A stretch of DNA of 64,000 bases from Saussurea involucrata. Its lineage: Eukaryota; Streptophyta; Magnoliopsida; Asterales; Asteraceae. Position 1 is the first letter of the stretch. Every line of letters begins with the position of its first letter. A program made the translations under genes and the position numbers. Shown here piece by piece: positions 32,350 to 43,661 of the stretch. The notes under the pieces are model-generated. The model searched no databases and was not told where the DNA came from. It saw only the letters and a program-made list of their open reading frames with translations. The stretch is taken from contig CM066314.1 of NCBI GenBank assembly GCA_033807775.1, positions 97,380,929 to 97,444,928 of the forward strand, written 5' to 3'.

Positions 32350-34611
32350 CTATTTTCGCGGCTTCAGAGTGGTTTTATAGCAGTCACGAGCGACTTTCGC
32401 CTCACTATTGATTTCCTGGATTCCCCACGGCGTAGGGAACTTCAGGGTCTGATGATACGTCGAGGGAACGGCTTTCATTTCATGAATCCATGGTCGACCT
32501 AAGATGATGTTATAGGCCGACGCACAGTAGATGACACTGAACTTGTCTGCTTGGTGATTCCTCCGGCATAGACGGGCAAGATGATATCTCCAAAGGTGCT
32601 CGTCGCTTCTCCATTGAAACCGACCAAAGTTGTCGAACGTCGGGTGATTTCCGAACGATCGATTCCCATGGCCTTGATGGTGTCAATGAAAATGACGTTC
32701 GCTGAACTGCCCCCATCGATCAAGACTCGACGGGTTAAACAATTACCAATCGTGAGTTGAATGATCAACCCGTCATGATGCTTCTGATACGAGTCGCCGA
32801 GGTCGTCTTGGTCGCCCAGATCTCCTTTAGGCCTTGATGAACGCGGGACAGGCCGATCGTCAAGCGCTTGACTGGCGTGACGTTTGGCCGTGGAGTACGT
32901 CAGACCACATACGTTGGGACCACCGGTGATACAATTGACGACTTTCGCATGTTCGGGGGTTGACGGTCGATGGTCGCTAGTTGGAGTAATGACGTCATCG
33001 ATGATATCTTTGAGATTTCCTTTCAGGGCATGATACGCTAGTTCCTTTTTGAGAGATATGTAATCATCCGTCACATGACCATGGTCGACATGAAAGTCAC
33101 ACCATTTAGATTTGTCTTTCTTAGCGTCGTCCTGATCGGACTTCTTTGGCCATCGAATAGTCGCCTGGGCGGTTTTCAGAGCTTCGAGCAAATCTTTAGT
33201 GGATCCTTTGAATCCATAAGAGGATATCTTGGGGTACTGAAAAAACTTGGTCGCGGTCTTAGCCTCTGCTTTCATCTTGAATCGGACGTTCGAGATCTGG
33301 CGCGCGGGCTCTATTTTGTAAATTGCTTTTGTCTTGAACTCTGTCTTCCATACACCTAACGACCTCTTGTCGTCGGTATGCTTGCGATGAAAGGCAGAGT
33401 CGTCCTCTACCCTCATGTACGCTAGGGTTCGAGCTCGGACGTCTTCTATATTCTCCGGAGGATACTTGGTCAGGTCAGTGTATAAACCTGAGCTGTCGTC
33501 CAGACCACGCTTATAGGCTTCAATTGCAGTCTTGACGTCACAATTGCGAATGCTGATCATCTCCGCATTGAATCGATTGAAATAACTGCGAATAGACTCA
33601 TTGGTCTTCTGCACGACGTAATACAGGTCACTGGTATGCTTCTCCATCTTGCGACTGCTGGCGAATTGCTGGGAGAATTGGTCGACCAATTCAGCGAACA
33701 ACGCGATGGACTTGGGTTTGAGATTGATCAACCACTGGAGAGCAGGACCAGTGAGAGTCGCACCGAAGCTTTTGCACATACAGACCTCTTGATACATGTG
33801 TGGGATCGAGATCGTCCACATGATCTGCTTATACTGCGCGACGTGCTCTGTTGGATCGGTCACTCCCGAATACTTGGGCGTGAAGGCGGGGACGTTGTAT
33901 TTCTTTATGACCTCAACAATCGCGATCTCATCGACGAAGGGCGACGCCTGATATCCTGATCGAGGATCGACGTCGATGGGCACGGCTGCCCCAGGTAGCT
34001 TGGCGAGCAAAGATAGGACACGCTCGTTCTGATCGATGGGCGACGGGGTCATTGGGGTCGAGACTTGCCCCTGTTTGCGGATTGATTCCTGAACTGGTGC
34101 CATTGCCATGCAACGAGCCATTGGCGTCTCCATTGAAAGGAACGAAATACGGCTGCGACCCATTCTGAAATGGCTGCGACCCATTCTGAAACGGCTGCGA
34201 CCTATTCTGAAACGGCTGCGACCCATTCTGAAATGGTTGCGACCCATTTTGCATGGGTGGTGGCCTTATGTGCCGAGGAGGAACCATCCCGAACTGGGGA
34301 TTTGGATTGAACGGCCCCGACTGCTGATTCTGCATGAACGGACCTGGATGTTGGTTCTGAGCGAACGGAGCTGATCCTAGACTTGGGTTATGCGCGAATG
34401 GTCGAGGACCATTCTGACTGAACGATCCTTGGCCTGGATTTTGAACGAATGGCCTAGGACCATTCTGAGGTCCAGAGGGATTCCTTAGTCGTGCGATCTC
34501 CTCAGCTGCTCTGCGACTTTGCTCTGCCATGGCGTTGATTTGATTTCGAGCGACTTCAAGCTCCTGGTACATCTGGGAAATGACATGCTGCTGATTTCCA
34601 GGGGCTGCCAT
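32350..34611 (-). pseudogene. gag: TatF gag-protease, two frameshifts
   Basis: The chosen start is MAAPGNQQHV at 34611. The N-terminal part holds heptapeptide repeats (QNGSQPF, five copies, 34252..34148) and Asn/Pro/Gln-rich sequence. Near 34045 the frame shifts, and the second frame carries the capsid domain (YSGVTDPTEHVAQYK, GPALQWLINL, SYFNRFNAEM), the CDFHVDHGHVTDDYISLK motif (the usual Cys replaced by Tyr), and the protease motif RVLIDGGSSANVIF. A second shift near 32548 moves to a frame with ILGRPWIHEMKAVPSTYHQ, the conserved end of Tat proteases, and a stop at 32350..32352. The polyprotein would normally continue into RT, which is missing. Confidence 0.85.
34148..34252 (-). repeat. 21-bp coding tandem repeat in TatF gag
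   Basis: Five near-identical 21-bp units encoding QNGSQPF. Confidence 0.85.
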
Positions 34612-34694
34612 TTTCCTGAAACAGAGAACAAAGAAAACTCCAAGAAACCGATAGTAAAACGCACGTTTGTCGAAGATTTTCTCTAGATGGGGTC

Positions 34695-34709
34695 CCACGG
34701 ATTGCGCCA
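34695..34709 (-). promoter_or_regulatory. TatF primer binding site
   Basis: Minus-strand TGGCGCAATCCGTGG starts three bases inside the 5' LTR, counting GT and a T. The TTTGGCGC..GTGGG form is the one seen in Tat-type gypsy elements; I do not assign the tRNA. Confidence 0.6.
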
Positions 34710-34712
34710 AAC

Positions 34713-35590
34713 TGTTAATGCCAAAAATCGCACCAAAGGGACAACTTAAGGTCGATGTGGACTTTAACAACTAAAGAAAGGAATCGTTCGACAAAGGCGT
34801 GCGACAAAGATAAAAATAGAGGCGAGACAGAGGATTTGATGACGCAGGAAAAACCTCAACGAGGAAAAAACCTGCGGACGACAGTGGATGGCGTCGCTGC
34901 ACTATGGTCGCCAATCACGGGCGATGTCCTTGGTGTTCCAGGAGTCGATCGTACAGAGATTACAATACAAATGAAGGGAAAGACTTCGAAATGTAAAGTA
35001 CAAGTGTTTAAAATGTAAAAACAGTGTACGTCGTGTCTGAAAACAATGTGTAAACTGCTGGTCGAGAGTGAAAGTCGTGTATAATTGTCGTGCGTCGGGA
35101 GTGATTCTTCGAGTGAGAGTTCTTTGCTTGTAGTATTCTTCTGAGTTGGGATGCTTATCTTCTACTGTTCGATGTTCAGTCCCCGGTACTGAGGTTTAAC
35201 TTGATCTTTTATAGCCTTCGGGTGCTTTGATTAGCTCATTGATTGCTTTGATAACAACCATAACGGTCGCCAGTTGTAACTCTTCATAATTGCTCTTCAT
35301 CGGTTATGACCGTTGCCCATTAATGACTTTGACTCCTGCATTAATCATTGAACAAACGTAACAGTCGTATGTTGAGTTAGTCAAGGTCGTACGGTCTGGT
35401 GCGACGGCCGTGCGGAACGGGCGACGTCGAGGTCAAGTGTCGTGACGAACTCTCGACTTACCTTTTCGGAGGGACGACAGAGGTTATTTGGGTATTTGTC
35501 GGGACCATATCTTAATACAAGATATAGCTCATAACATATGTCTTACCCTTTTCTGGTCGTGGTCGAGACCTGTGAAATTTTGCCCAAACA
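34713..35590 (-). repeat. TatF 5' LTR
   Basis: 878 bp, TATA box complement at 35206..35213. About 35 differences from the other LTR by eye. Confidence 0.95.
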
Positions 35591-35595
35591 GTGAC
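35591..35595. repeat. target duplication of TatF (right)
   Basis: GTGAC, matching 28214..28218. Confidence 0.9.
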
Positions 35596-35737
35596 ACAGA
35601 TAAATAAAACTTTGACATTTAGGAAAAAAATGTGTGATGCTCCCCCCTCAAAATGTGATCGGACTTACTTAGCGCATTCTATTGATTGTACTCCCCCTGA
35701 ACACATAAGCAAACTCGTAAAATGTACGTGCGGTACG
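35596..35737 (-). other. CopD spacer, right of TatF
   Basis: Non-coding. It carries two polypurine-like tracts read on the minus strand, TTTGAGGGGGGAGC (near 35640) and TTCAGGGGGAGTAC (near 35690). Confidence 0.5.
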
Positions 35738-36430
35738 TGTTTGTTCCGATTTTACTCAGCAATGATTTATATATCTATTAGTTCAAACAAATAGTAGTGC
35801 GGAAGCGTTTTAAATGAACTAAAAGATAATTTTAGGTGGAATAACACACGAGATCAAGTAAACAAAGCTTAAATAAACACTGGATTATCTCAAAGATTCA
35901 CTTTGTATTGATAAAAATAGGAACACCAAGAACACCGAAGGTTAAATAGAATTCTGCTCTCAAGGGGTGTGTGTGTGTCGTGCAAAGCTTAATTGAAGAG
36001 GTCAACAAGAGCCTTCTATTTATACTATTCACCAGGGGACAAGTTCTAGACAAAAAGGACAAAAGGGTACAAGACACGATCATGGGACTACTACAAGTAC
36101 AACGTTAATGTAGTGCGCCATTTTCTGCAAAGGCTGTAACCCATCAGAGGTTGACACGTGGAATGTGCAGGGCACGCTTTGTATGAATGATCTTCGAGAT
36201 CTTCGTACAACAGAGAACGTGAGAAGCACGATCGTCTTTATCTTGATCTTCAAGAATTTTTCCAAGTCATCAGTCTTCATACCACAGAGGCTCTGTGGCC
36301 TTGTCTTCTGTGAAAGTCTTCAGTCGAGTCTTCGCTTGGATCTTCTATCGGTGTCTTGGCAGAGGCTCTGTCAATGTATTTATACTTAGCCTATTTTTCA
36401 ATACTTCTATTCATAGAATTGGAGCTAACA
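35738..36430 (-). repeat. CopC 3' LTR
   Basis: 693 bp, TGTTTGTTCC to GAGCTAACA, aligning with the CopB LTR. It has a minus-strand TATA box (TATAAATAG, 36015..36023) and the palindromes CCACAGAGGCTCTGTGG (36282..36298) and CAGAGGCTCTG (about 36361). Confidence 0.8.
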
Positions 36431-36610
36431 ATCTCCCCCTAAGTATTGAAAAATAAAAAATTGAAAAATGCATGGTTTTCTAGGCTATGTACACGACAAG
36501 AGGTATTTGACCTCTGTTGAAAAATTACTTTCATATAAAGTTATGCATGAGGCATTTACATATGATTACAGTGCATGATATGAAAAGTAAGCAGAGGAGA
36601 GTTATGGATG

Positions 36611-37960
36611 TCAGATTCTGGCATTTGGGAAGTCGTCAACTTTGTGTCCTCCGAGTCCTCCATCTTTTAGCTCACGGTATATATTGATGCAGAGGTTTCT
36701 GAAGTTGATGACATAATCGATGACCGCTATTAATCTGTCGGTGAGTGCTGCATCCATGAACTCCGTTCCTCTGGGCTCTAAGAGATTGGCTATGAACTCT
36801 ACCAAAGTACTTGTCACGTATTTTTGGCAATCAACCTCTAGGAACAGTTTTGACTTTCCAGCTGGATCTTGAAAGACATACCCACTCCTTGGAAACGTAA
36901 TGATGGAGTTAGGTCTGGCAGAAGGTGGGCAGTCATCTTCTGGTGGGGGGGGATACTCAAACCTCTTACTCCAAGGTCGAGTCCCAGTTGGAAGTCAGTC
37001 ATGCTATACATAAGAAGTTTTTCTCGCCTGGCCACTCTGATTTCTCTGTAAGCACTTTGTACTTCGAGTATGTGGCCGAAGTTCTGTCTTGCCCAACTCA
37101 GAAGATCAGGTAGATCATAGAGGTTTAGTGAGCCTCTCCTCCGTAGAGATTGTAGAGATTGTAGTGAACCTCTCCTCCGTGGGTATGGGACAGTTTACAG
37201 TAGATGACTTTGTCGATTTTGGAGTTCGAGAAGGCTTCTTTGACTGGTTTGGTTTTCTTCCTGAAGAATTGATTTCGTAGCTCTTTTTGAAGGTGAGGGT
37301 GCAGTTTGGATGGTGGCAAAGGATCGTTGACTGCTCTTCTATATAGGTACTTGTGCACCACCTCTTCCACTTTTCTTTGTTGAACAGGAGGTGGTGGCAT
37401 TGGTTTCCGCAGAGCATCCAAATCGCTTTTCAGTTTGGCCACTCGATCCTCTGTGGGTTTTGCCTGTGGGTCAAGTATAGGCTTTTTTGTCAGAGTGTCG
37501 AAACCAAAAACCCAGTCTTCTTCTTCAGGCTTCGGGGTTACAAAGGCGTCGAAGGCGCTTTTCATCAATTTCTCTGTAGGTTGATGCTTTGGCTTCTTTT
37601 TCTTTGGTTCCTCTGTTGCTATCCCCTTTCCCTTGTCTTTGCCTTTATGTTGTTCTGCTTGATGAGATTTGGTTGCCTCTATAGGTTTTAACATCAAAGT
37701 TTCTGAGGGCTTGGATATGGGAGCTTCTGTTGGTTTTGTGGGGGTTTCCTCTGTTGGTTTTGGCACTTGTGCTTCTGAGGGCTTGGTTTGAGGTTTGTTT
37801 TGTGTGGTTTCTGTAGATTTGCTCAGATATTTTCTTTCGTGAGCTAGGGTCTTGGTTTTGGTTTTGGGTTCTGTGTTTTTGGGTTCTGTGTTTTTGGGTT
37901 CTGTGGTTTTGGGTGTAGAAGATGGAGATTTTGGCTTTGCAGCTTCTGGTGTAGGGGATG
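36611..37960 (-). pseudogene. CopC ORF3, C-terminal part
   Basis: Reading leftwards from the CopB junction, the frame opens at once with a TEPKN repeat and a Pro/Thr/Lys/Glu-rich linker, then GKDKGKGIATEEPKKKK and a folded block (EKLMKSAFDAFVTPKPEE, LDALRKPMPPPP, SNSKIDKVIYCKLSH), ending near 37125. After a break, 37035..36838 carries LLMYSMTDFQLGLDLGVRGL and 36817..36611 carries the end (PRGTEFMDAALTDRLIAVID). All parts line up with CopB ORF3 (40186..38891). At least two frame breaks are present. The loss of the N-terminal part is explained by the CopB insertion. Confidence 0.65.
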
Positions 37961-38756
37961 TGTTGGTTCCCGTATTTGATTTAACAAAGATTATCTAATC
38001 TATTAGTTCAAATAAGATGTGTTGCGGAAGCGTATTTGAAGAACTAACAGATATGTTTATATAGAAACAACACAAAATACCAAATAAACAGTATATGAAG
38101 AACAGATGAACATCTCAAAGATTACTGTATTTGATTAAGAACACTAAGAACAGATTTGACGTTAACTGTGTGCAAGTGTTTTTGTGTGTTGTGTGTGTAT
38201 TAGTTGGTAAGGAAGAACTCAACATGAGTCTTCCTTTTATACTACTATAAAAGATCTATTCTAGACAAAAGGACTATTGCTACAGCAAAGAATGGATGGC
38301 ATGAACAGTTGGAAACCTGCATGCATTAAATGCGCTAATATCAACTTGTAAGGATGCCTATCGGAGTTTGACACGTGTTGTTTGTTGGACCATGCCTTGT
38401 CCAAGTTGATGAACGGACCCTGGAACAGTAGCAAGATATTTCTGTAACAGTGGTAAGATATTCCGGTAACAGTGGCAAGATATTATAAATATCTTCCAAG
38501 TCTTCAGTCTGAACCGCAGAGGCTCTGTCAAGGGCGACATAGGTTCTGAGGGTCGATCCTTTGAGAGCATTCTTTTGTAGATCCTTCTTCGGTCCTTTGT
38601 GAGCAGTCTTCTGTCTATCTTGAGTCTTGTTGTTTCTTGAATGATCTTGCTTACTTCAACAGAGCTTCTGTGGCACTCCGCAGATCTTCTGTGGAAGTCT
38701 TCTTTAATTGGCCTATTTTTCAATTCTTCTAATATTATGAATATTTGGAGCTAACA
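37961..38756 (-). repeat. CopB 3' LTR
   Basis: 796 bp, TGTTGGTTCCCG to GAGCTAACA. Minus-strand TATA box TATAAAAGG at 38232..38240. A CAGAGGCTCTG palindrome lies near 38514. Confidence 0.85.
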
Positions 38757-38769
38757 ATCTCCCCCTAAG
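38757..38769 (-). promoter_or_regulatory. CopB polypurine tract
   Basis: Minus-strand ACTTAGGGGGAGAT abutting the LTR; the same tract follows the CopC LTR at 36431. Confidence 0.8.
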
Positions 38770-38890
38770 TATTGAAAAATAAAAATTTGACTTTATGCAT
38801 GTTTAGGCTAAGTAAAATAGACAGAGGTTAAACAACACCTCAAAAGATTCATTTCATTTCTTTTTAAAATTTACAGAGATAAAAAAAAAC

Positions 38891-41800
38891 TCAGACATTT
38901 GCATCTTTGAATTCGTTGAAACTTCTGTTGTCGAATCCCACTTCTCTGAGCTCGTGATGTAATTTGATGCAGAGTTCTCTTAAGCCAAATGTAGCATCTA
39001 TTTCTCTGATAATTCTTTCTGCTGATTCTCGATCCATAAGCTCAGTACCTCTATTTTCTTCTCAGATTGATCTGAACTTGTTCAGAGTACTGGTTGCATA
39101 CTTCTGACAGTCCATTTCCACAAAGAGTCTCACTTGACCAGCAGGATCCTTATACACTAACCCGTACCTTGGTGTTGTCATGATTGAGTTGGGTATAGCA
39201 GAAGGTGGGCAGTGATCCTCTGGTAGTCTTAGACTTAGATTTCTGACTCCAAGATCTATTCCCAGTTGAAAGTCTATCATGCTATATAGCAGAAGTTTTT
39301 CCCTCATCGCTTTCCTGAATACTTGATTGGCCCTTCTGTTAGCATCGTTGTCGAAGTTTTCTTTCGTCCAAAGTAGAAGATCTGGCAGATCGTAGGGGTT
39401 CAAGTTCCTTATATCGGCATCTGAAAATTGATTTTCGGACTTGTTCTCCCTTTTGACTTTGTAGATGTTGTACCTGATCTTTGGAAAGGTTCTTGTTTGA
39501 GAGAATTTGCAGTAAATTACCTTTTCAATTTTGGACTCTGAGAAGACTTCTGCCCTTGCTTTTGGCTTTGTTCTGGTGAAGGTGTTGTCAAGGTCAGCTC
39601 TGAGTTGAGGATCTTCAATGTGTGGCGGAGGATTGTTCTGATATTGTTGTCTGTAAAGATACCCATACACCACCTCTTCCATTTCTGCGTGTCGTGTAGT
39701 TGGTGGTGGTATTGGTCTTCGCAGAGCATCCATTTTTCGTTTTATCTCTGCAACCCTACCCTCTGTTACCTTTGCTTTTGGATCAAGGATCGGAATTTCT
39801 GACAGAGGATCTGAAATGAATGCCCAGTGTTCTTCAGGTTTAGGAGTGACAAAGGCATCGACTGAGCTCTTCATCAACTTCTCTGTCGTCTGAGGCATTG
39901 TCTTTTTCTTCTTTTGTTCTTCTGTCATGATACCCTTTCCTTTATCTCTGGCTTGGGGAGGCTCAGAACCTGTTGCCTGCTTTGGACTTTCTGGGATTGC
40001 TTCTGTTGGTTTGGGTGTAGAGGTTTCTGTGGGTATGAAGGGGATTGCCTCTGTAGTTTTTGACTTTTCAGTTTCTGAGGACTTTGGTGGGGATGGTTCT
40101 GTAGATTTTTCTTCTGTAAGCTCGGTTGTGGATTGTGGAGGGATATCAAAACGTCTTGCAGCTCTGAAAGTGGATACAAATTCCATTTTCTTTAGGACAT
40201 AAGTAGCAGAACGCTTAGATCTTTTTGGTTTGTGGGCAATTGATTTTCTTCTTGGGTGTTTTTGGGTTGGGTTTTTGATTTTGGTGGAGAAATGGGAAGT
40301 TCTTCTGAGGATGAAGATGTCAGGATTTGAACTTGAGGGACATCTTTTTCAACCTCAGAGGTGGTTTCCACAGAGGCTGGTGTTTCCTCTGTAGGTCTCT
40401 GTTGAGTTCCCTGAGTTTGGGTTTGGGTTGGGGGTGCAGAGGAAATGGGCACTGCTGATATTGGAGGACTACTTGCAGTTGTTTCCCTTTGTTTCTCCCC
40501 TTGATTCTCCCCCTCAGGATGATCTGATGGACCATGATGGTCATCATCAGAGTCATCCTGATTTACATCTGAAGTACCCTCTCCCCTGCATGAAGTATCT
40601 GATTTCTTTGGAGGAACAGCCCCTGCAGCTATCATCTTCGCGCATAAGTCATCACAGAGGCCGAGCAATGTTTCAACCTATGCTTATGTGTTGAAGCGCA
40701 TTTTGCCGACGCTAGCTTCAAATTCTCTGTTGTAGTTCGCGTTGGCAGCTGTGAAGGCTCTGATGAACTCTGTCATTTGATCAAGGATTCCTTGCCCAAG
40801 TTCTGTGAGCTGAACTCTGGTCATGTAGTCAGAAGGCTTCATGGCGTGAGTGTTTTGCAGTGTTTGCTCTTGAACTTCTTCTAAGGCCTTCTTTCGGTCT
40901 TCAGGTGTAAGGCCCTTAGAAGTGGAGGATTGATCTTTGAGTTTTTGCAGGAAGTTTTGGACAGAGTTGTTGAACGCAGAGGTTGCACTTCTTTCGAATT
41001 CTTCAGCATGTAGTCTGGCAGAGGTTGTGACAGAAGTTTCTGTGGCAGACTTCATTTTTGACAGAGCTTGTTGTACCTCTGTGGACAAGGTGTCCATTTT
41101 GGTATTTATGCTTGTGATGGCTCTTGAAGTTGTTTCTGCAAAAGATTTAAAAGAGCTTTCCAACTCCTTCAATGTTTGGTTCACAGAGGTGACAAGGGTT
41201 TGGAACTCATCCCTTGATACGTGTGAACTCGTTGTAACCTCTGGGGGAACACATTCGTCCCCAGAGTTTGTTCTTGTTCTTTGGACACCTTCGTTCACCC
41301 CTATTTTTAAGTTGAGGGTGGAAGGATTTCCTTCTGATCCTTGAGGAGAAACTTGAGTTTCAACCTCTACAGAAGTTCTGTGAAGGTCAGTGTCCAAATC
41401 CACTCTAGAGGTGGGTATTGGAATGTCCTTCTGTTGACTTGGAGACTTGTCTAGAGTCTCTTCGTCACTGTGCTCGCTACTCCTCTCTGAAAGGAGGTTT
41501 GGCCGTATTGTAGTGTGCGTGGCAGAGGAAACGAATTCCTCTACTAGGATGTTAGGTGTGATTTGGGGCAATAAATCTCGAACATTGGGTGAGTCCTTTC
41601 GACAGGACTCCCCAGGAATGGTTTCCCCGGTTATAATAGGCACAGAGGTTGAAAGAGTAACCTCTGGCTGACTGGGTGGGGTTGGGATCGAGCTGTGCTG
41701 CTCTTTTTCAATGATACCCTTTGTCGCTAGACCGGCGGTATCAGAAATGTGGGTTGCACTGGGAGGGGGTTGGGGATGTGTACCTTCTTCTTCTGCGGAA

Positions 41801-43661
41801 TCTTTTTCTGTAGAACCCTCTGTGGTTTCTACCCTAACCTCTTCCTCTATGGAAATCTCTATGTTTACCTCTTCTTCTGCAGTTTCTTCTAAAGGCTCTT
41901 CTGCTTCTGCTTCTGCTTTTAAGGAATCATAGATAAATTGAGATCCTATGAGTTTTCGAATGTGAGGGTGCATAGGTTGTGTACCTTGAGCTGCATAAAT
42001 GACTTTTGTTGTGCGCAGAACCTCTGTAGACTGATTGTGAATGTTCTGATCCAATGGTTCTGCGACCCATCCTGATGGATCTAAGGTGTGAGCTATGTCG
42101 GGATTGTTGAGGAAGGCATTAAAATCTCCCTGTTGATCTGCATAGATTGTTGGGGAGGGAGGTTGCAGAGGTATAGTCTGATCTTCCTCTTCCAGTTCGA
42201 CTTCCTCTGTAATGACTTGCAGAGGTAATGTGGGTTTCTTCTTCTTTAACTTCCTCTTCTTTGGTTTAGGGGCTCCCTCTTCTGTTGATTTGGTTTTTCG
42301 TTTCTTTTGTTTTGGAGGGAGGGAGGTGCATAAGATCTTGTTTCTGTAGCTTGTGGTGGAGAAGAGTGTTGAGCTGCAGAGGTTGTAGTTTCCTCTGTGG
42401 TTTTCCTTTTCTTGCTCTTCTTTTTGGGTGTTCCTGCAGAGGTTTTTCTTTTGGGTGAAGAGGGGTATATGCTCTCTCTTTGGGCTTTGAAACGGTCTTG
42501 TACTGAATGATGTTTTTCTAAAGCTCTGGCCCATTCTTTTTCTGTCATCCTCTCTGCTACATCAAAATTTAAGGGGGCTCCTAGATGCGGGGGTGTCACA
42601 GGACTTGGTTCTGGAGTCCTGTGTGCGCGTATATATTCTAACTTCTTATCTTCATCACTCGCATATGACAAAAGGTTCTTCGACAGAGGTCAGCAGTGGG
42701 GGTAGTTGTATTCATGCTCTATAGGAGTATTTTTGTTCATTGGATAAAGTTTTACAGTTGGCCCTTCCATTGGCCATTTCTGCATAAGAATTAGAGGCTC
42801 GAAAATAACTCATAGAATTCTTTGATATTGTAGAGGTGGCAGATATCCTGGTGTGTTCTTTTTGGCCTTTTGGGTTGTTAGCTTTCTGTCGATCGTATTC
42901 ACTATCTCCTGCATCATTATGGTTGCATAATCAAGTGGAAGATCGTAATAGATCCCATACATGATGGTCAGGATCTGGTGTGAGCTATGGTCAGAGCTGC
43001 CCGTTTTCACTGTTAGACAACGATTCAGGATTGAGAAGAGTGTATTCCATAGAGGTGGTAGTCTGCCTCTGCGGAAATCATTGCGTTTCCTTAGGGTGGT
43101 GTTATACCCTAACATCTCTACAAATCGACAGAGCTCCTCGTCCGTTGGAACCTCAGCATATTTCTTTATTCCAAGTAGACCTCTGGTTGGCAGGTTGAAC
43201 TCAAGCGAGAACATAGTTCTGTTGAACATGAGTTCGAGGTATTCAGATTTGTCTGGCTTTGAAATGTAGCCTTTAATTAGAGAATCATCTGAATCAAAAC
43301 GGCAACTTTGCCAAAATTGATTCAGATATCGAGCAGGGATTTTGGTTGGTGTTTTGGAAAGGAGGGGGTATAGGATATGGTTTTCCATGATGTTTAGGAG
43401 AAGAGCATGGGCTTCGCCGAAGGCTGTGGGTGAGGGCACGAGGTAGCAGTTGTTTGATTTTAATGGAAGAACATCCTCAAAATGTTCTTTGTTCAGGAAA
43501 TGTTGAAGGTTGGTGGTTGGTGCAAAGTTTGTAGAGTCGCCGGAGTTTTCTGTTTCTGCATTTACGGCGATGTTTGGGTTGTGGGAGTGCTCTGAATGTA
43601 CTGGGGATTGTTGAGGAGAGTTCGCCGGAGAGTTCTGAGCAGCGTGGGAACTGGAAGCCAT
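38891..43661 (-). pseudogene. CopB ORF3, several frameshifts
   Basis: Start MASSSHAAQN at 43661. The N-terminal domain (43661..42810) contains RGRLPPLWNTLFSILNRCL and DLPLDYATIMMQEIVNTI, shared with CopD. A Lys-rich linker (42671..42246), an acidic Glu/Pro/Ser region and a coiled coil (near residues FQTLVTSVNQTLKELESSF) follow (42534..40684), then a Gly/Asp/His-rich linker (40668..40192) and a C-terminal domain (40186..39062) with KLMKSSVDAFVTPKPEE, KIEKVIYCKFSQ and YSMIDFQLGIDLGVRNL. The tail (RGTELMDRESAERIIREI) lies one frame off and stops at 38891..38893. Frame changes are visible near 42670, 42530, 40210 and 39062. Organisation matches CopA ORF3: globular, linker, coiled coil, globular. 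Confidence 0.65.

Larger units (their letters stand above)
28219..35590 (-). mobile_element. TatF: Tat-like gypsy element with gag-PR and an antisense gene
   Basis: A 7.4-kb element with 877-878-bp LTRs (TGTTAATGCC to GCCCAAACA) and a GTGAC target duplication. On the minus strand it encodes Gag and a complete-looking protease and then stops; no RT, RNase H or integrase is present. On the plus strand, between the protease and the 3' LTR, is a gene with introns. Tat-lineage gypsy elements (Ogre, Grande, Retand group) are known to carry extra ORFs, some antisense, which fits. LTR divergence is about 4% by eye, so this insertion is older than CopA and LARD-E. It is non-autonomous. Confidence 0.9.
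522..35737 (-). mobile_element. CopD: Sirevirus-like Copia element, 3' half, interrupted
   Basis: This is the oldest layer in the window. On the minus strand the order is spacer (35737..35596, then 28213..26891), ORF3 (26890..25044, 16288..14384, 905..808), polypurine tract (775..763) and 3' LTR (762..522). TatF, LARD-E and CopA-1 interrupt it, each with exact target duplications, so the pre-insertion order can be read directly. gag, pol and the 5' LTR are absent, either lost or beyond the CopC insertion at 35738. The Sirevirus label is inferred from the extra ORF after pol position and the repeated polypurine-like tracts. Decay is advanced, with many stops and frameshifts in ORF3. Confidence 0.7.
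35738..37960 (-). mobile_element. CopC: 3' end of a CopB-related Copia element
   Basis: The 3' LTR (35738..36430), polypurine tract (36431..36443) and the 3' part of ORF3 are present. The rest is cut off by the CopB LTR at 37961. LTR ends and ORF3 are clearly related to CopB, so they are two members of one family at different ages. The pentamer left of the LTR is GTACG; its partner is not in view. Confidence 0.75.
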
